The notes beneath the pieces were generated by a model that was not told the origin of the DNA, did no database searches, and was given only the letters and a program-made list of their open reading frames with translations. The translations under genes were made by a program, and so were the position numbers. DNA of 64,000 nucleotides from positions 1 to 64,000 of the forward strand of contig NZ_QTTN01000031.1 of the NCBI RefSeq assembly GCF_003386535.1, written 5' to 3'. How positions within the stretch are numbered: position 1 is the first letter of the stretch; each line of letters opens with the position of its first letter. The DNA is from Paenibacillus taihuensis (GTDB taxonomy: Bacteria > Bacillota > Bacilli > Paenibacillales > Paenibacillaceae). Below are positions 6,958 through 17,125 of the stretch, in pieces.

Positions 6958-9900
6958 ATGAATAAGCGGTTTAAGCAGATTTTGGTGTTAGTGTTTGCGG
7001 TTGTTTTGTTCTTGCAGCAGGTTGGGATCATACATAAGGCCAGTGCGGCCAGTGCGGATGGAAACTATTTGCTCAAAGTTCAAACCACAGGTGGGAACCA
7101 GTGGGATGGTGCGCAAATAGACACAGGAGCAAGCGGCCTAAACCTCGTTGCCGGCACAGCCTATACCTTCTCCTATGACTTATACACCCCTGACCAAGAT
7201 GTGGCAGGCATTGTTCTACAAACGAACGGAAACTACAACTGGATTAAAAATACGGGAGCTTTAAGTGCGGCAAGCCCCGCTTGGACTTCATACACGGCGA
7301 CATATACTTATCTAGCGGCAAGCGGTGGACAGCTTCAGTTTGTTAAAACCGGCGATAGCGGAGCTACGGATGCAAAGAATATAACTTACTACATCGACAA
7401 CTTTGTTGTTAAAGACGCAACAACCGGCAATGTTGTTTACACTGCCGACTTTGACGACCAATCTACGGATGGTTTTGCACCGAATGGGAATGCTGCATTG
7501 TCTACGGTTAACAGCATTGGTGGTGCAACAACACCAACCACAAACCCGGATGTACTCTCCTTGCCAAGCATTAAGAATACGTACCCGAATTATTTGATGG
7601 GCAGCATCATCGGCCCATATTACATGCAAGACCCAATCATGTCCGTCCTGAAAGCCCAGTTTGGCGTTGTGACGCCTGAAAACGCGACGAAGCCGGCTTC
7701 GCTGATCGGCACCAGCGCCTCAACGCATAACGTTGCGGATCTGAGCTTTAACGAAGCGGACACGGAGCTTCAGAGCGCGATCGACAATGGCCTAAAAATT
7801 CATGGGCATACGCTTGTCTGGGAAGGACAGTCGATTCCGTGGCTAAACAACGCGAAGATCTCCGACTCCGATCCGACTCTGTCCAACCCGGGTCTGACCG
7901 CGGCTGGGGCCTATGCGAACATGAACGATTATATCAACGCGGTTCTTACGCATTTTGATGGCAAGTTCAACGCGAGTACGCAGAACATCATCTCGTGGGA
8001 CGTCGTCAACGAAGCGTTCGGAGGTACCGTTCGCGACAGCTCGCTGGATCCGAAAGACTGGCACAGCTACCTGAAAGCCACTCCGTGGCTGAAGGCGACG
8101 GACGATAACTACGTCGAACAGGCATTCAAGGATGCCCGTGCAGCGGAGCCGAATTACAACGTCCTGTTGTACTACAACGACTATAGCATGGACGACCAGA
8201 ACAAGGCCGCGGCAGTTCGTAACATGGTGAAAGACATCAATGACCGTTGGGCTGTAGGACACCCTGGCAAGCAGCTTATTCAGGGAGTCGGCATGCAAGA
8301 GCATAACGGTCTCGGAACCAACCCTAACAATACGCGCAAGACGATCCAGATGTTCAAGGATATTGGAGTCAAAGTGTCTATCAGCGAGTTAGACATCTCC
8401 GCTGGCACGGGCGGAACGCAGACTGCCGATCAGAAAACAGCCCAAGCCGCACAGTACGCGCGGTTGATGCAAGTTTATACCGATCCCGCCTTCAAGGACA
8501 CGGTGCAGCGCATTACACTCTGGGGACTGACAGACACCAACAGCTGGTTGTCTTCCGGCAGCCCATTGCTGTTCGATGGCAAACTGTACCCGAAAGACGC
8601 GTTTTACGCCGTGATTGATCCGGCCGGATACCTTGCGCATTACAATGCGCCAGGGAAGCCTCCTGGGGGCAAAACCTCAACAGCCGCGAAGGGAACGCCG
8701 AACATCGACGGTACGATGGACGACATTTGGAAGACAACATCGCCGATCGCAATCGATGTTACGCAGGCAGGTAACACGAAAGCGGACACAATTATGCCGA
8801 CAGCTACCGCTCGCATGCTGTGGGACGACGCGAACCTGTACGTATTCGCGCAGGTGACCAAAGATCCGTCCGAACCGTTGGACAAGGGGAACGCAAACCC
8901 TTGGGAGCAGGATTCGGTCGAAGCAGTTGTTGACCTGACGAATGGCTCTACCGCCATGTACTCGAACGCTTCCGGGCATTACCGCGTCCGGTATGACGGC
9001 TTTGCGTCGGTAGACGCAGGTATGACGGACAATCAGGGCATTGCAACGAAGATGACCTCCGCGACGACGTACGACGAGACGACGAACTCCTACACCGTCG
9101 AGATGCAGATTCCGTTTATCCAGATTACGCCCGCGATTGGTACTCAGATCGGCTTTGACGCTCAGGTGAACGACGCGAAAGCCGGTGCCCGCATTGGCGC
9201 ATTCGCTTGGAACGACGCCAGCGGAACGGCTTATCAGGATCTATTCAAGATTGGCACGTTGCAACTTGTCGCAGGGTCCGACACGGTACCTCCGGTAACC
9301 ACGGACAACGCCCCAACCGGATGGCAGACCCATCCCGTGAACGCGGTCCTCCAAGCGACCGATGCAGGCAGCGGAGTTGCTTCCACGTATTACAGTCTAG
9401 ACGGAGGAGCTTATACCTCCGGCAATTCGATATCGGTTTCTTCGGAAGGGATCCACACTCTTCGTTACTACAGCGAGGACCTGGCAGGCAACAAGGAAGC
9501 GGTGAAGGAGAAGATCATCCAGATCGATCTGACAGCGCCCGCGATCACGATGCCGGACACTACGAAGGTTCTAATCAGTGATGCCCTGAACTATCCGATT
9601 GGGGTATCCGATGCAACTAGCGGCTTGGATTCGGTGTCCATCACTTTGGACGGAATGCCTGCATCCAACTTGATTAAAGCGGCGCCGCTGAGTCTAACTC
9701 TCGGAATACATCCCATCGTCGTGACAGCTAGCGATAAGGCTGGGAATTCCGTTACGCTTACAAGTCAAATTACCGTTTATATGGATGCCGCGCATCTGAA
9801 CTCGTTGATCCAATGCGGCATAGACAATGGCTTCATTACGAAACCAGGACTGGTAAACAGCCTGTTAGCGAAGGTGAAGCAGGTGCAAGCGGCCGGCACC

Positions 9901-10029
9901 GACGCCAAGAAGGCAGGCAATGCCTTGAACGCCCTCAGCAATGAAGTGAGCGCCCAGTCGGGGAAAGGACTGAAGGCCGGTTACGCAGCATTGGTGTTGA
10001 GTATCCTTAAGGCTCTAGGCAACAAGTAA
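6958..10029 (+). CDS. Secreted multidomain endo-1,4-beta-xylanase, GH10
   Basis: A 1023-residue enzyme that cuts internal bonds of xylan outside the cell. Order: signal peptide (residues 1-28, ending ASA); an N-terminal carbohydrate-binding beta-sandwich (about 35-180); the GH10 barrel (about 200-545) with acid/base Glu352 in WDVVNEAFGG and nucleophile Glu477 in SISELDIS; a CBM9-like domain (about 565-775, GTPNIDGTMDDIWK); an Ig/OmpL47-like module (SGVASTYYSLDGG); a second Ig-like stretch; and a helical C-terminal tail of the FIVAR type. No S-layer or sortase motif was seen. A longer ORF begins at 6883, but the ATG at 6958 follows GGAGGGGAAG and starts the signal peptide. Confidence 0.93.
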   Translation: MNKRFKQILVLVFAVVLFLQQVGIIHKASAASADGNYLLKVQTTGGNQWDGAQIDTGASGLNLVAGTAYTFSYDLYTPDQDVAGIVLQTNGNYNWIKNTGALSAASPAWTSYTATYTYLAASGGQLQFVKTGDSGATDAKNITYYIDNFVVKDATTGNVVYTADFDDQSTDGFAPNGNAALSTVNSIGGATTPTTNPDVLSLPSIKNTYPNYLMGSIIGPYYMQDPIMSVLKAQFGVVTPENATKPASLIGTSASTHNVADLSFNEADTELQSAIDNGLKIHGHTLVWEGQSIPWLNNAKISDSDPTLSNPGLTAAGAYANMNDYINAVLTHFDGKFNASTQNIISWDVVNEAFGGTVRDSSLDPKDWHSYLKATPWLKATDDNYVEQAFKDARAAEPNYNVLLYYNDYSMDDQNKAAAVRNMVKDINDRWAVGHPGKQLIQGVGMQEHNGLGTNPNNTRKTIQMFKDIGVKVSISELDISAGTGGTQTADQKTAQAAQYARLMQVYTDPAFKDTVQRITLWGLTDTNSWLSSGSPLLFDGKLYPKDAFYAVIDPAGYLAHYNAPGKPPGGKTSTAAKGTPNIDGTMDDIWKTTSPIAIDVTQAGNTKADTIMPTATARMLWDDANLYVFAQVTKDPSEPLDKGNANPWEQDSVEAVVDLTNGSTAMYSNASGHYRVRYDGFASVDAGMTDNQGIATKMTSATTYDETTNSYTVEMQIPFIQITPAIGTQIGFDAQVNDAKAGARIGAFAWNDASGTAYQDLFKIGTLQLVAGSDTVPPVTTDNAPTGWQTHPVNAVLQATDAGSGVASTYYSLDGGAYTSGNSISVSSEGIHTLRYYSEDLAGNKEAVKEKIIQIDLTAPAITMPDTTKVLISDALNYPIGVSDATSGLDSVSITLDGMPASNLIKAAPLSLTLGIHPIVVTASDKAGNSVTLTSQITVYMDAAHLNSLIQCGIDNGFITKPGLVNSLLAKVKQVQAAGTDAKKAGNALNALSNEVSAQSGKGLKAGYAALVLSILKALGNK

Positions 10030-10078
10030 GCTGATGCAGCAGTGCACGTTGAAGCCGTAGTATACAACTGTAACGCAG

Positions 10079-10117
10079 AACTGCCCGCATGCGATTATCG
10101 CGTGCGGGCAGTTTTTG
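10079..10117 (+). terminator. Rho-independent terminator after the xylanase gene
   Basis: ACTGCCCGCA...TGCGGGCAGT with an inner GCG/CGC stem, followed by TTTTT. Confidence 0.92.
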
Positions 10118-10261
10118 ATGATAGCTGTTCAGCCGGTTAAACGTCAAAATTTTATCGTGAAATAATCCAAGAAATAATAGATTCATTACATTGCCGCATT
10201 TTCAATCAATCGACATACTTATGTTGAATTGAGCAAATTAGCTGTGGCAGGTGATAGGAAG

Positions 10262-11830
10262 ATGTATAAGGTTCTTGTGGTGGACGACGAACCATTGATG
10301 CTGGAAGGCTGGAAAACGATGGTGGACTGGCAAGCTTGCGGATACGAATTGTGCGGCACAGCGACGGACGGTGAGGAAGCGCTCGCATTAATTCGTGCTT
10401 GCGATCCAGAACTTGTCATAACCGACATCCGGATGCCCGTTCTCGACGGAATCGGGCTGATTCGTGCGATGAAAGAAATGGGATATGGCGCCAAAACTAT
10501 AATTGTAAGCGCTTATTCTGATTTTTCCTATGCTCAAAAGGCACTTTGCTATCAAGTAGACCGTTATGTATTGAAGCCTCTCCTGACGGAGGAAATTCAC
10601 AGCCTGCTGCTCGATATGGCTGCTTCATTGGAGGATTGGAGGCAGACGGCGGCGTCTGCCACCAAGATGCAGGCAGACGCTGCCGCTGAAGCTATAGTCG
10701 GCTTGCTCGGTAACGGAGGTCCGGCGGCGGTCGATATGGCTGCGCGGCTTCTTGGTGTAAACGAACGAACACGCTTTCGTCTGATGATAGCCGAGTCGAT
10801 CGGTGGAAGCGATGATTCCGAGTCTGACAGAAGCCCTCTTATTGTACGGATGAAAACATTAACCGAGGCATTGTTCATTGACGGAGCGCGAGCCTGGTCT
10901 TTTGAGGAGTCGCCTGGCTTGGCAGGTCTTCTCATTATTGATAACGATCTGAACGATGAACAATTCGAAGAATTGTTGGAGGAGACGCTCGTCAAGAAAG
11001 GATGGCCGCCTCGAGAGCTCGCGTTGTACTGCAGCGAAGCAGCTATCGGACTCATGACTGTACCGAAACTCTACCGGCAGGCACTAGAGATTCGGAGCCG
11101 AGCGTTGCTTGGCTCGAATGCAGGCATACATTGTTATCGAGATCGGAAGGTTACCGGCCCATGGTGCTTGGAGGAAATGACAGCATATGTGGGGGAGCTG
11201 CTTCATTCGATCGAAACCAACGATCTGATAGGTATCGATCGCTCCGTGGATGGACTGGTTAGGCTGTTCGACAAGACGGGGGCCCAAGAAGGCTTGATGA
11301 AGACGGCTGTTCGTCATATTCGCGGCGAGCTGCTGCGTCGATACGCAGAGCTGGGAGCAAACCATAAGGAGGCAACCGATTGGCTGCATCAACTGTTGGA
11401 TGGTACAGAATCAGGCGATAAAGCTTCGTGGACAAGCACCTCGTTGAAGCGGTTGTCCATGAAGGCAACCGAGCATTTTACTGTGAAGGAACCATCGGCC
11501 CGGACGAATGGGAATGCCATAACGGAGGCAATCGACTACCTGAAGCAGCATTTCCGTGGGAAAATCCGACTTCAGGAGCTGGCGGGTCGGTTCCATCTTA
11601 ATCCGACTTATTTCGGACAGCAGTTCAAACGGGAGACAGGTTATAGCTTTCACGATTATATCCACCGTCTTCGGATCAATGAAGCCTGCAAAATGCTTCG
11701 TAGAACGGATATGTTGGTGTCAGAGATTGCATCGGCACTCGGTTATCACGATACGGAATATTTCACCGCAAAATTTAAAGCGCTTTCAGGTAAATTGCCC
11801 TCATCTTATAAATACAAACGGCAAGGGTGA
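10262..11830 (+). CDS. AraC-type response regulator (YesN-like), first of two
   Basis: A 522-residue cytoplasmic regulator. The N-terminal receiver has Asp8-Asp9, phosphoacceptor Asp55 in VITDIRMPVLDG, and the Lys in YVLKPLL. A long middle region (about 130-410) links to a C-terminal AraC double helix-turn-helix (IRLQELAGRFHLNPTYFGQQFK, read in parts, then VSEIASALGYHDTEYF). The ATG at 10262 is preferred to a TTG at 10229 because AGGTGATAGGAAG precedes it and the receiver begins there. It overlaps the kinase gene by 4 bases, indicating translational coupling. Probable targets are the adjacent xylan genes (inferred). Confidence 0.88.
   Translation: MYKVLVVDDEPLMLEGWKTMVDWQACGYELCGTATDGEEALALIRACDPELVITDIRMPVLDGIGLIRAMKEMGYGAKTIIVSAYSDFSYAQKALCYQVDRYVLKPLLTEEIHSLLLDMAASLEDWRQTAASATKMQADAAAEAIVGLLGNGGPAAVDMAARLLGVNERTRFRLMIAESIGGSDDSESDRSPLIVRMKTLTEALFIDGARAWSFEESPGLAGLLIIDNDLNDEQFEELLEETLVKKGWPPRELALYCSEAAIGLMTVPKLYRQALEIRSRALLGSNAGIHCYRDRKVTGPWCLEEMTAYVGELLHSIETNDLIGIDRSVDGLVRLFDKTGAQEGLMKTAVRHIRGELLRRYAELGANHKEATDWLHQLLDGTESGDKASWTSTSLKRLSMKATEHFTVKEPSARTNGNAITEAIDYLKQHFRGKIRLQELAGRFHLNPTYFGQQFKRETGYSFHDYIHRLRINEACKMLRRTDMLVSEIASALGYHDTEYFTAKFKALSGKLPSSYKYKRQG
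10503..10517 (+). promoter_or_regulatory. cre-like site inside the first response regulator gene
   Basis: TTGTAAGCGCTTATT has the same single mismatch to WTGAAARCGYTTWNN as the xylanase leader site. Intragenic cre sites that block elongation are known in Bacillus. Candidate only. Confidence 0.35.
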
Positions 11831-13632
11831 TCTGGATGCGAAGTCAACCTGCAATTCTAAGTGCAGTCAACGACATTCCTCTTAAATACAAATTCCTGCT
11901 CATTTATTTGTTATGCGTGCTTCTTCCGATCATAACAATCAACATCTTTTTTTATCAGCAGAATTCCGCCGATATTAAAATTCGGGAAAAGGATAACTTG
12001 CGCAAGTCGATCGAACGGGCATCCGGAGAACTGCTGGGCATGATAGACGAAAGCGTTGCTCTCAGCCGTTCGCTCGCTGGCGACGATTCACTCTACAAAG
12101 CGCTCGATCGCACGTACATGTCGCCGGTCGACTACTATGAAGAATACGACGATTTTCTGCGGGATAAGCTGACCCGCTACATGTCTCCTAATATTTTGGA
12201 AGTCCGCGTTTATACAAGTAACAACACCATACAAACGGGGGCGAACTATCATGTGATCAGCAGCGTCCCCGATGATCTTCCTTGGCAGGAGCAATTAAAC
12301 CAATCAAACGGGGATATTCTGGTTGTAGCTTATGATGAGAAAGGCTACCACTCGACCAAACGGATCAGTGTCGTCAGTAAGATGCATACCTTTCCGCAGT
12401 ATTCCAAATACGACAAGTATTTGAGAATCGACTTGAACATCGATAAGATGGACAGCATTCTGAATCGCGAGCTTGACAGCCTGAAGCTAAGACTCGTCGA
12501 CAATCGGAACCAGGTTGTTGCCGCCAGTGCAGGACTCGAGGGTGCCGAGATTTCGCTCGTTCAGGATTTGCCACTCTCAGATACTACGGCAAGGAAAGGT
12601 TATGCGATGGAGGAAGCGATCGGGAATTACAGCTACGTAAAGGGCTGGAAGCTGGTTGGAATCGCGGATACCCGGCACATTGATCGTTTGCTTCATAACG
12701 CCCGGAACTCCATTATATGGCTTGCAATCATTAGTACGGTAGTTCCTTCTCTTCTTATTTTCATTATCCTTCGGTCTTACCATTATCGGGTAAAGAAACT
12801 GTCAAGACATATGGACAAGTTCCGAAATGAAAGGTTTGATCTGCTCGACATTCAGGAAGGGCGCGACGAGATAGGGAGTCTGATTCGTACGTTCAACGTC
12901 ATGACGGGGAAGATTACCTCACTCATCAACGATGTCTACAAGCTGGAAATCAAGCAAAAAAACCTTGAGCTGGAAAGGGTTCGTACTGAGCTAACCATGC
13001 TGCAAAACCAGATGAACCCGCATTTTCTGTTCAATACGCTTAATGGGTTACTGGTCGTCTGCACGAGAAACGGGTATTCCGACGTGGCGGTAATCATTAA
13101 AAACCTGTCTCTGCTCATGCGGCAGCTGCTTAGCCGGGCGGAAGACCTCGTACCGCTTCGGGAGGAACTGGAGTTGACGTCCATGTACCTGCAGATTGAG
13201 ACTTTCCGTTTCGGTGATCTGTTTGAGTACGCCTTCGACATCGATCCAAAGGCTATTTTGCTGTACGTTCCGCGAATGAGTATTCAGACACTAGTCGAGA
13301 ATGCTTGCAAACATGGGCTGCAAGCCCGTAAGGACAACCGCTCGATCAGAGTGACCGCGAAACTGACGGAACGAGCGTTGGAGATTAATGTCATCGATAA
13401 CGGCGTAGGCATGGAGGAGTTTAAGCTGAAACAGCTGATGGAGAACGTGAGGTCGGATAAGGGGATGGACGGTCATGTCGGTATCCGAAACGTCTACCGA
13501 CGATTGGAGCTGTATTACAACGAGAGCGTCCGATTTCATATCAACAGCGATCCTGAAAAAGGGACAGAGGCAGGCTTTCACATTCCACTCTCGCGGCTTG
13601 AAGCGATAGATGAACGAAAGAAGGAAGTGTGA
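11827..13632 (+). CDS. YesM-like sensor histidine kinase
   Basis: A 601-residue membrane kinase. A first membrane helix lies at about residues 22-42 (FLLIYLLCVLLPIITINIFF), then an extracellular Cache-like sensor region to about 295, a second helix (about 298-318), and a HAMP linker. The His_kinase (PF06580-type) block has NPHFLFNTLN with phosphoacceptor His399, followed by an ATPase domain with the N-box VENACKHG and the G-box DNGVGM. The GTG start overlaps the preceding gene's stop; an ATG three codons on is an alternative. It lies between two response regulator genes and probably signals to the second. Ligand unknown; a xylo-oligosaccharide is plausible. Confidence 0.9.
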   Translation: MIWMRSQPAILSAVNDIPLKYKFLLIYLLCVLLPIITINIFFYQQNSADIKIREKDNLRKSIERASGELLGMIDESVALSRSLAGDDSLYKALDRTYMSPVDYYEEYDDFLRDKLTRYMSPNILEVRVYTSNNTIQTGANYHVISSVPDDLPWQEQLNQSNGDILVVAYDEKGYHSTKRISVVSKMHTFPQYSKYDKYLRIDLNIDKMDSILNRELDSLKLRLVDNRNQVVAASAGLEGAEISLVQDLPLSDTTARKGYAMEEAIGNYSYVKGWKLVGIADTRHIDRLLHNARNSIIWLAIISTVVPSLLIFIILRSYHYRVKKLSRHMDKFRNERFDLLDIQEGRDEIGSLIRTFNVMTGKITSLINDVYKLEIKQKNLELERVRTELTMLQNQMNPHFLFNTLNGLLVVCTRNGYSDVAVIIKNLSLLMRQLLSRAEDLVPLREELELTSMYLQIETFRFGDLFEYAFDIDPKAILLYVPRMSIQTLVENACKHGLQARKDNRSIRVTAKLTERALEINVIDNGVGMEEFKLKQLMENVRSDKGMDGHVGIRNVYRRLELYYNESVRFHINSDPEKGTEAGFHIPLSRLEAIDERKKEV

Positions 13633-13634
13633 AC

Positions 13635-15173
13635 ATGTACAAAGTGCTGTTGGCCGATGATGAACCGCTTGTCCTTGAAGGGCTGCAGATCATGGTCAAT
13701 TGGGAAAAGTGGGGCTTCCAGATCGATCGAATGTGCCGAAACGGTGAAGAAGCGATCGAACACATTCGCCAAAACCCGCCCGATCTAGTCGTTACTGATA
13801 TTCGCATGCCCGTTCTGAACGGGCTTGAACTGATTGATGAGACGCGTCGCTCGGGTAACCGCTCTACCCTCTTTATTATAGCAAGCGGATACGACGATTT
13901 CGATTACGCCAGACAGGCGATGAATTTAGGCGTCAAGCATTACTTGACCAAGCCGATCATTGAGGCCGAGGTGGACGAGGTGCTGCAGCAGATTCAGAAC
14001 GAGCTCTGCGAGACGGAGAAACGTCGGCTCATTCGTACCAGTGCGGATCGTTATGCCGTGAGGCGAGCGTTGTCAATGCTTCTCTTCGGCGGCGAGGAAG
14101 CAAATCGGCAGGAACTGATGCGGACGCTGAATCATCTATCCAGCCAAGCGTCTAATTGGACATATGTGCAAGTGTGGATGGGGGAAGAAATTTGGGGCAG
14201 TGCCCGCGAAGTTGCCTTGCGGATGACCGAAGAAAACGGCCGCAGTTACTTAATCGATAGAATGGGAGGTTCGTTCGGGCTGGTACTCGGCTCGGATCAA
14301 CCCGACAATGAAGGCGTTAACGCATTCGCCGAGCGTCTGCTTGCAGCTATGCGAGCCGCAGCGTCCGGGCGAATCGAAATGGCAGTCGGTTGCGGCGTCA
14401 ATGATCTGAACAATCTGTCAATGTCCTACCGTAGCGCCATCGAGGCTGCGCGGTTTCTTTTTTTCAGCGGTGCCCCCATCGTTCATTATGCGAAAGTCCA
14501 AGGTCAACAGCTGTCCTTCGATCCAAGGGAGCTGAAGGCGGTGGACATCATCGTCGAGACAATGGAGAATGCACGTCCCGACGATCTTACGTCTGCGATC
14601 CGGAAAGTGTTCTGCACGTTCGAAGAGCGTATGGTCCAGCCAGAGCTGGTTCGCATCTTTGAAACTCAGGTCATGCTAGCCTGCGCATCTCTATTCAAGC
14701 AGTTAGGCGGAAACCCCGATGAAATGCACATGTTATGGGATTCCATCTCCGATATCGAGCAGGGTAAACATCTGCAGAAATCGGCAGAGACATTGACTGC
14801 CTTCTGCCTGAAATGCCAAGCTGCCATACGCGAGCTGCAGGAAATAAATTGCGGAGGCACGCCGGCGAAGGTGGCTGACTTCTTACGACGCCATTATAAG
14901 GAGACGTTCACAATCAAGGAGATAGCGGATCGCTTCTATATAAATCCGGTCTATTTAGGTCAGTCGTTCTCGCGCAAATACGGCACAGGCATTCTCGACT
15001 TTATTCACGATCTTCGTATTGAGAAAGCGCAGCAGAGGCTCAGGGAAACGAACGACGCCTCATGTGCGATCGCCGAAGCGCTCGGCTATCGAGGCTATCA
15101 GCATTTTCTGAAGCAATTCGAGAAACGGCTTGGCATGAAACCGTCTGATTATAGGCTTCATTTCTCCAAGTGA
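13635..15173 (+). CDS. AraC-type response regulator (YesN-like), second of two
   Basis: A 512-residue partner of the upstream kinase. The receiver shows phosphoacceptor Asp55 in VVTDIRMPVLNG and the Lys in YLTKPI. The C-terminal AraC domain is seen as FTIKEIADRFYINPVYL and CAIAEALGYRGYQHFLKQF. A GTG at 13629 is possible, but the ATG at 13635 is at a better distance from AAGGAAG. Directly followed by the importer genes, as expected for a YesMN-type system that activates a sugar transporter operon. Confidence 0.9.
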   Translation: MYKVLLADDEPLVLEGLQIMVNWEKWGFQIDRMCRNGEEAIEHIRQNPPDLVVTDIRMPVLNGLELIDETRRSGNRSTLFIIASGYDDFDYARQAMNLGVKHYLTKPIIEAEVDEVLQQIQNELCETEKRRLIRTSADRYAVRRALSMLLFGGEEANRQELMRTLNHLSSQASNWTYVQVWMGEEIWGSAREVALRMTEENGRSYLIDRMGGSFGLVLGSDQPDNEGVNAFAERLLAAMRAAASGRIEMAVGCGVNDLNNLSMSYRSAIEAARFLFFSGAPIVHYAKVQGQQLSFDPRELKAVDIIVETMENARPDDLTSAIRKVFCTFEERMVQPELVRIFETQVMLACASLFKQLGGNPDEMHMLWDSISDIEQGKHLQKSAETLTAFCLKCQAAIRELQEINCGGTPAKVADFLRRHYKETFTIKEIADRFYINPVYLGQSFSRKYGTGILDFIHDLRIEKAQQRLRETNDASCAIAEALGYRGYQHFLKQFEKRLGMKPSDYRLHFSK

Positions 15174-15244
15174 CCCAAGGCTATTCTGCAGCCCTCCGGA
15201 TGGCAACTTAAATTAAGGGGGCATACAGCTTAAATCTGATTATG

Positions 15245-15259
15245 TTGCAAACGCATACA
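15245..15259 (+). promoter_or_regulatory. cre site before the importer operon
   Basis: TTGCAAACGCATACA matches the consensus WTGNAANCGNWNNCW at every position. It lies 53 bases upstream of the binding-protein start codon. Confidence 0.6.
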
Positions 15260-15312
15260 TTTCTCCATAATGAAGGGAGCAAGAAGAAACGAATTAAGAG
15301 GAGGAGAATGAC

Positions 15313-17031
15313 ATGGGGGTTGTGAAAAGAAAGAAGCTTTGGGGCTCGTTGTCGCTTGGGCTTGCGCTCAGCCTCGCGCTTGCTGGCTGCGGCGGTAATA
15401 ACAACAGCAATTCTGCAGGGAATCAAGGGACGACGGATCCGGCAGCTAGTTCCGAGAATGCCGATAGCGGTACTGCTGCAGCGGCGTCCGATGATTTGAA
15501 ACCGATTACCATTTCGGCTTTCATCGGTTCGCCGAACCAACAGCCGACAGCGGACAATCGGATTTACAAGAAGATCCAGGACGAGCTGGGCGTGAAGCTC
15601 AACATGGAATTCCTAGTCGGAGACCTGCAGCAGAAGCTGGGCGTTATGATTGCAGGCGGGGAATATCCGGATCTCATTACCGCAGATCCGAAGCTGGTAA
15701 CGGCGAAAGCGGTTATTCCGCTCGAGGATTTGATCGACAAGTACGGGCCGCATCTGAAGGAGCATTACGCGGCGTATTGGAACCGGATGAAGGATTCCAG
15801 CGACGGGCATATTTACTGGCTTCCGAACTACGGCGCTTACACCGGAGAGACGCATAGCAATTATTATTCAGGCCCAGCTTTCTGGATTCAGAAGGATATT
15901 CTTAAGGAAGCAGGCTACCCAACACCGAAGACGTTGGATGATTACTTTAAGCTGATCAGCGACTATGCGGCGAAGCATCCGACAATTGACGGTCAGCCGA
16001 CAATCGGCTACACGACTCTTGCTTACGGCTGGCAGACGTTCGGTCTGCTCAACGCGCCGGAGCATCTAAGCGGCCATGCGAATGACGGCGGCGTCGTGGT
16101 CGACAACGGAGTCGCTAGCGTATTCGCTACCGCGGATATCGCAAAGACCTATTACAAGAAGCTCAACGATGTCTATAACCAAGGCTTGATGGACAAAGAA
16201 GCCTTTGTTCAAAACGCTGACCAATATAATGCGAAGATCTCGTCTGGCCGCGTGCTCGGCATGTTCGACCAACACTGGAACTTCCAGGGGGCCGAGAATG
16301 AACTGGTCGCCCAAAACAAGATCGGCGAAACCTACGTCGGCTTCCCGCTTACTTACGACGGCATCAAGGATCACTACCTCGATCGTGGCGTCATTAACTT
16401 GAATAACGGTTTCGGCATCAGCAAGGACGCCAAAGACCCGATTCGCATCATTAAGTTCCTCGACGCGCAGCTGGACGAGAAGTGGCAGAAGATTTTGCAG
16501 TGGGGTGAAGAAGGCGTCGACTACAAGGTGGACGAGAACGGCAAGTTTTATCGCACGCCGGAGCAGCGCAAGCAACAGGAAGATCCGACCTGGAAGCTGG
16601 CTAACAAAGCCGAAGCATTACTTGGTTATGCGCCGAAGATCGAGGGCACATACAGCGACGGCAACGCGACGGATGCGGGCAGCCAGCCGGACGAATTTTA
16701 CGCTTCGCTAAAGCCGGAAGATAAAGAGCTGCTCGACGCTTACCATTACAAGACATGGTCGGATTTCTTCTCCCCTGCTCCGGAGAATCCGGTTTATTAT
16801 CCGGCATGGCAGATCGATCTGATTGACGGATCCGATGCTTCGGTCGCGAACAAGCAAATGACGGACTCTTCGCTTAAGTATTTGCCGAAGGCAATCATGT
16901 CCAGTTCGGATAAATTCGACGCCGTCTGGCAGGACTACGTAGACGCTTACAAGAAAATCAACGTGAAGGCATACGAGGATCGGATTAACTCGCAAATTCA
17001 GTGGCGGATCGAGAACTGGACCAGCAAATAA
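15313..17031 (+). CDS. Extracellular sugar-binding lipoprotein (LplA/YtcQ-like)
   Basis: A 572-residue solute-binding protein of a carbohydrate ABC importer. The signal peptide ends in a lipobox ALAGC with Cys26, followed by an Asn/Ser/Ala-rich linker to about residue 60 and then the binding domain (PITISAFIGSPNQQPT onward). It would be tethered to the outer face of the membrane. GAGGAGGAG precedes the ATG. The two permease genes follow, separated by a hairpin, so the binding protein can be made in excess. The substrate is inferred to be xylan-derived oligosaccharide from the context. No ATPase gene is present here; a shared MsmX-type ATPase is usual for this class. Confidence 0.9.
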   Translation: MGVVKRKKLWGSLSLGLALSLALAGCGGNNNSNSAGNQGTTDPAASSENADSGTAAAASDDLKPITISAFIGSPNQQPTADNRIYKKIQDELGVKLNMEFLVGDLQQKLGVMIAGGEYPDLITADPKLVTAKAVIPLEDLIDKYGPHLKEHYAAYWNRMKDSSDGHIYWLPNYGAYTGETHSNYYSGPAFWIQKDILKEAGYPTPKTLDDYFKLISDYAAKHPTIDGQPTIGYTTLAYGWQTFGLLNAPEHLSGHANDGGVVVDNGVASVFATADIAKTYYKKLNDVYNQGLMDKEAFVQNADQYNAKISSGRVLGMFDQHWNFQGAENELVAQNKIGETYVGFPLTYDGIKDHYLDRGVINLNNGFGISKDAKDPIRIIKFLDAQLDEKWQKILQWGEEGVDYKVDENGKFYRTPEQRKQQEDPTWKLANKAEALLGYAPKIEGTYSDGNATDAGSQPDEFYASLKPEDKELLDAYHYKTWSDFFSPAPENPVYYPAWQIDLIDGSDASVANKQMTDSSLKYLPKAIMSSSDKFDAVWQDYVDAYKKINVKAYEDRINSQIQWRIENWTSK

Positions 17032-17052
17032 CTGAAGCGATGATAGGCTGCC

Positions 17053-17085
17053 GAAAGCATCGGCGAACTGCCGGTGCTTTCTTTT
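17053..17085 (+). terminator. Intra-operon hairpin between binding protein and permeases
   Basis: GAAAGCATCGGC (17053-17064) pairs with GCCGGTGCTTTC (17070-17081) with one G-T pair, followed by TTTTCTTTA. It probably causes partial termination or stabilises the binding-protein message. Confidence 0.8.
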
Positions 17086-17125
17086 CTTTATGTATTTGCC
17101 GGAAGAAAGATAGGAGGAGAGAATT

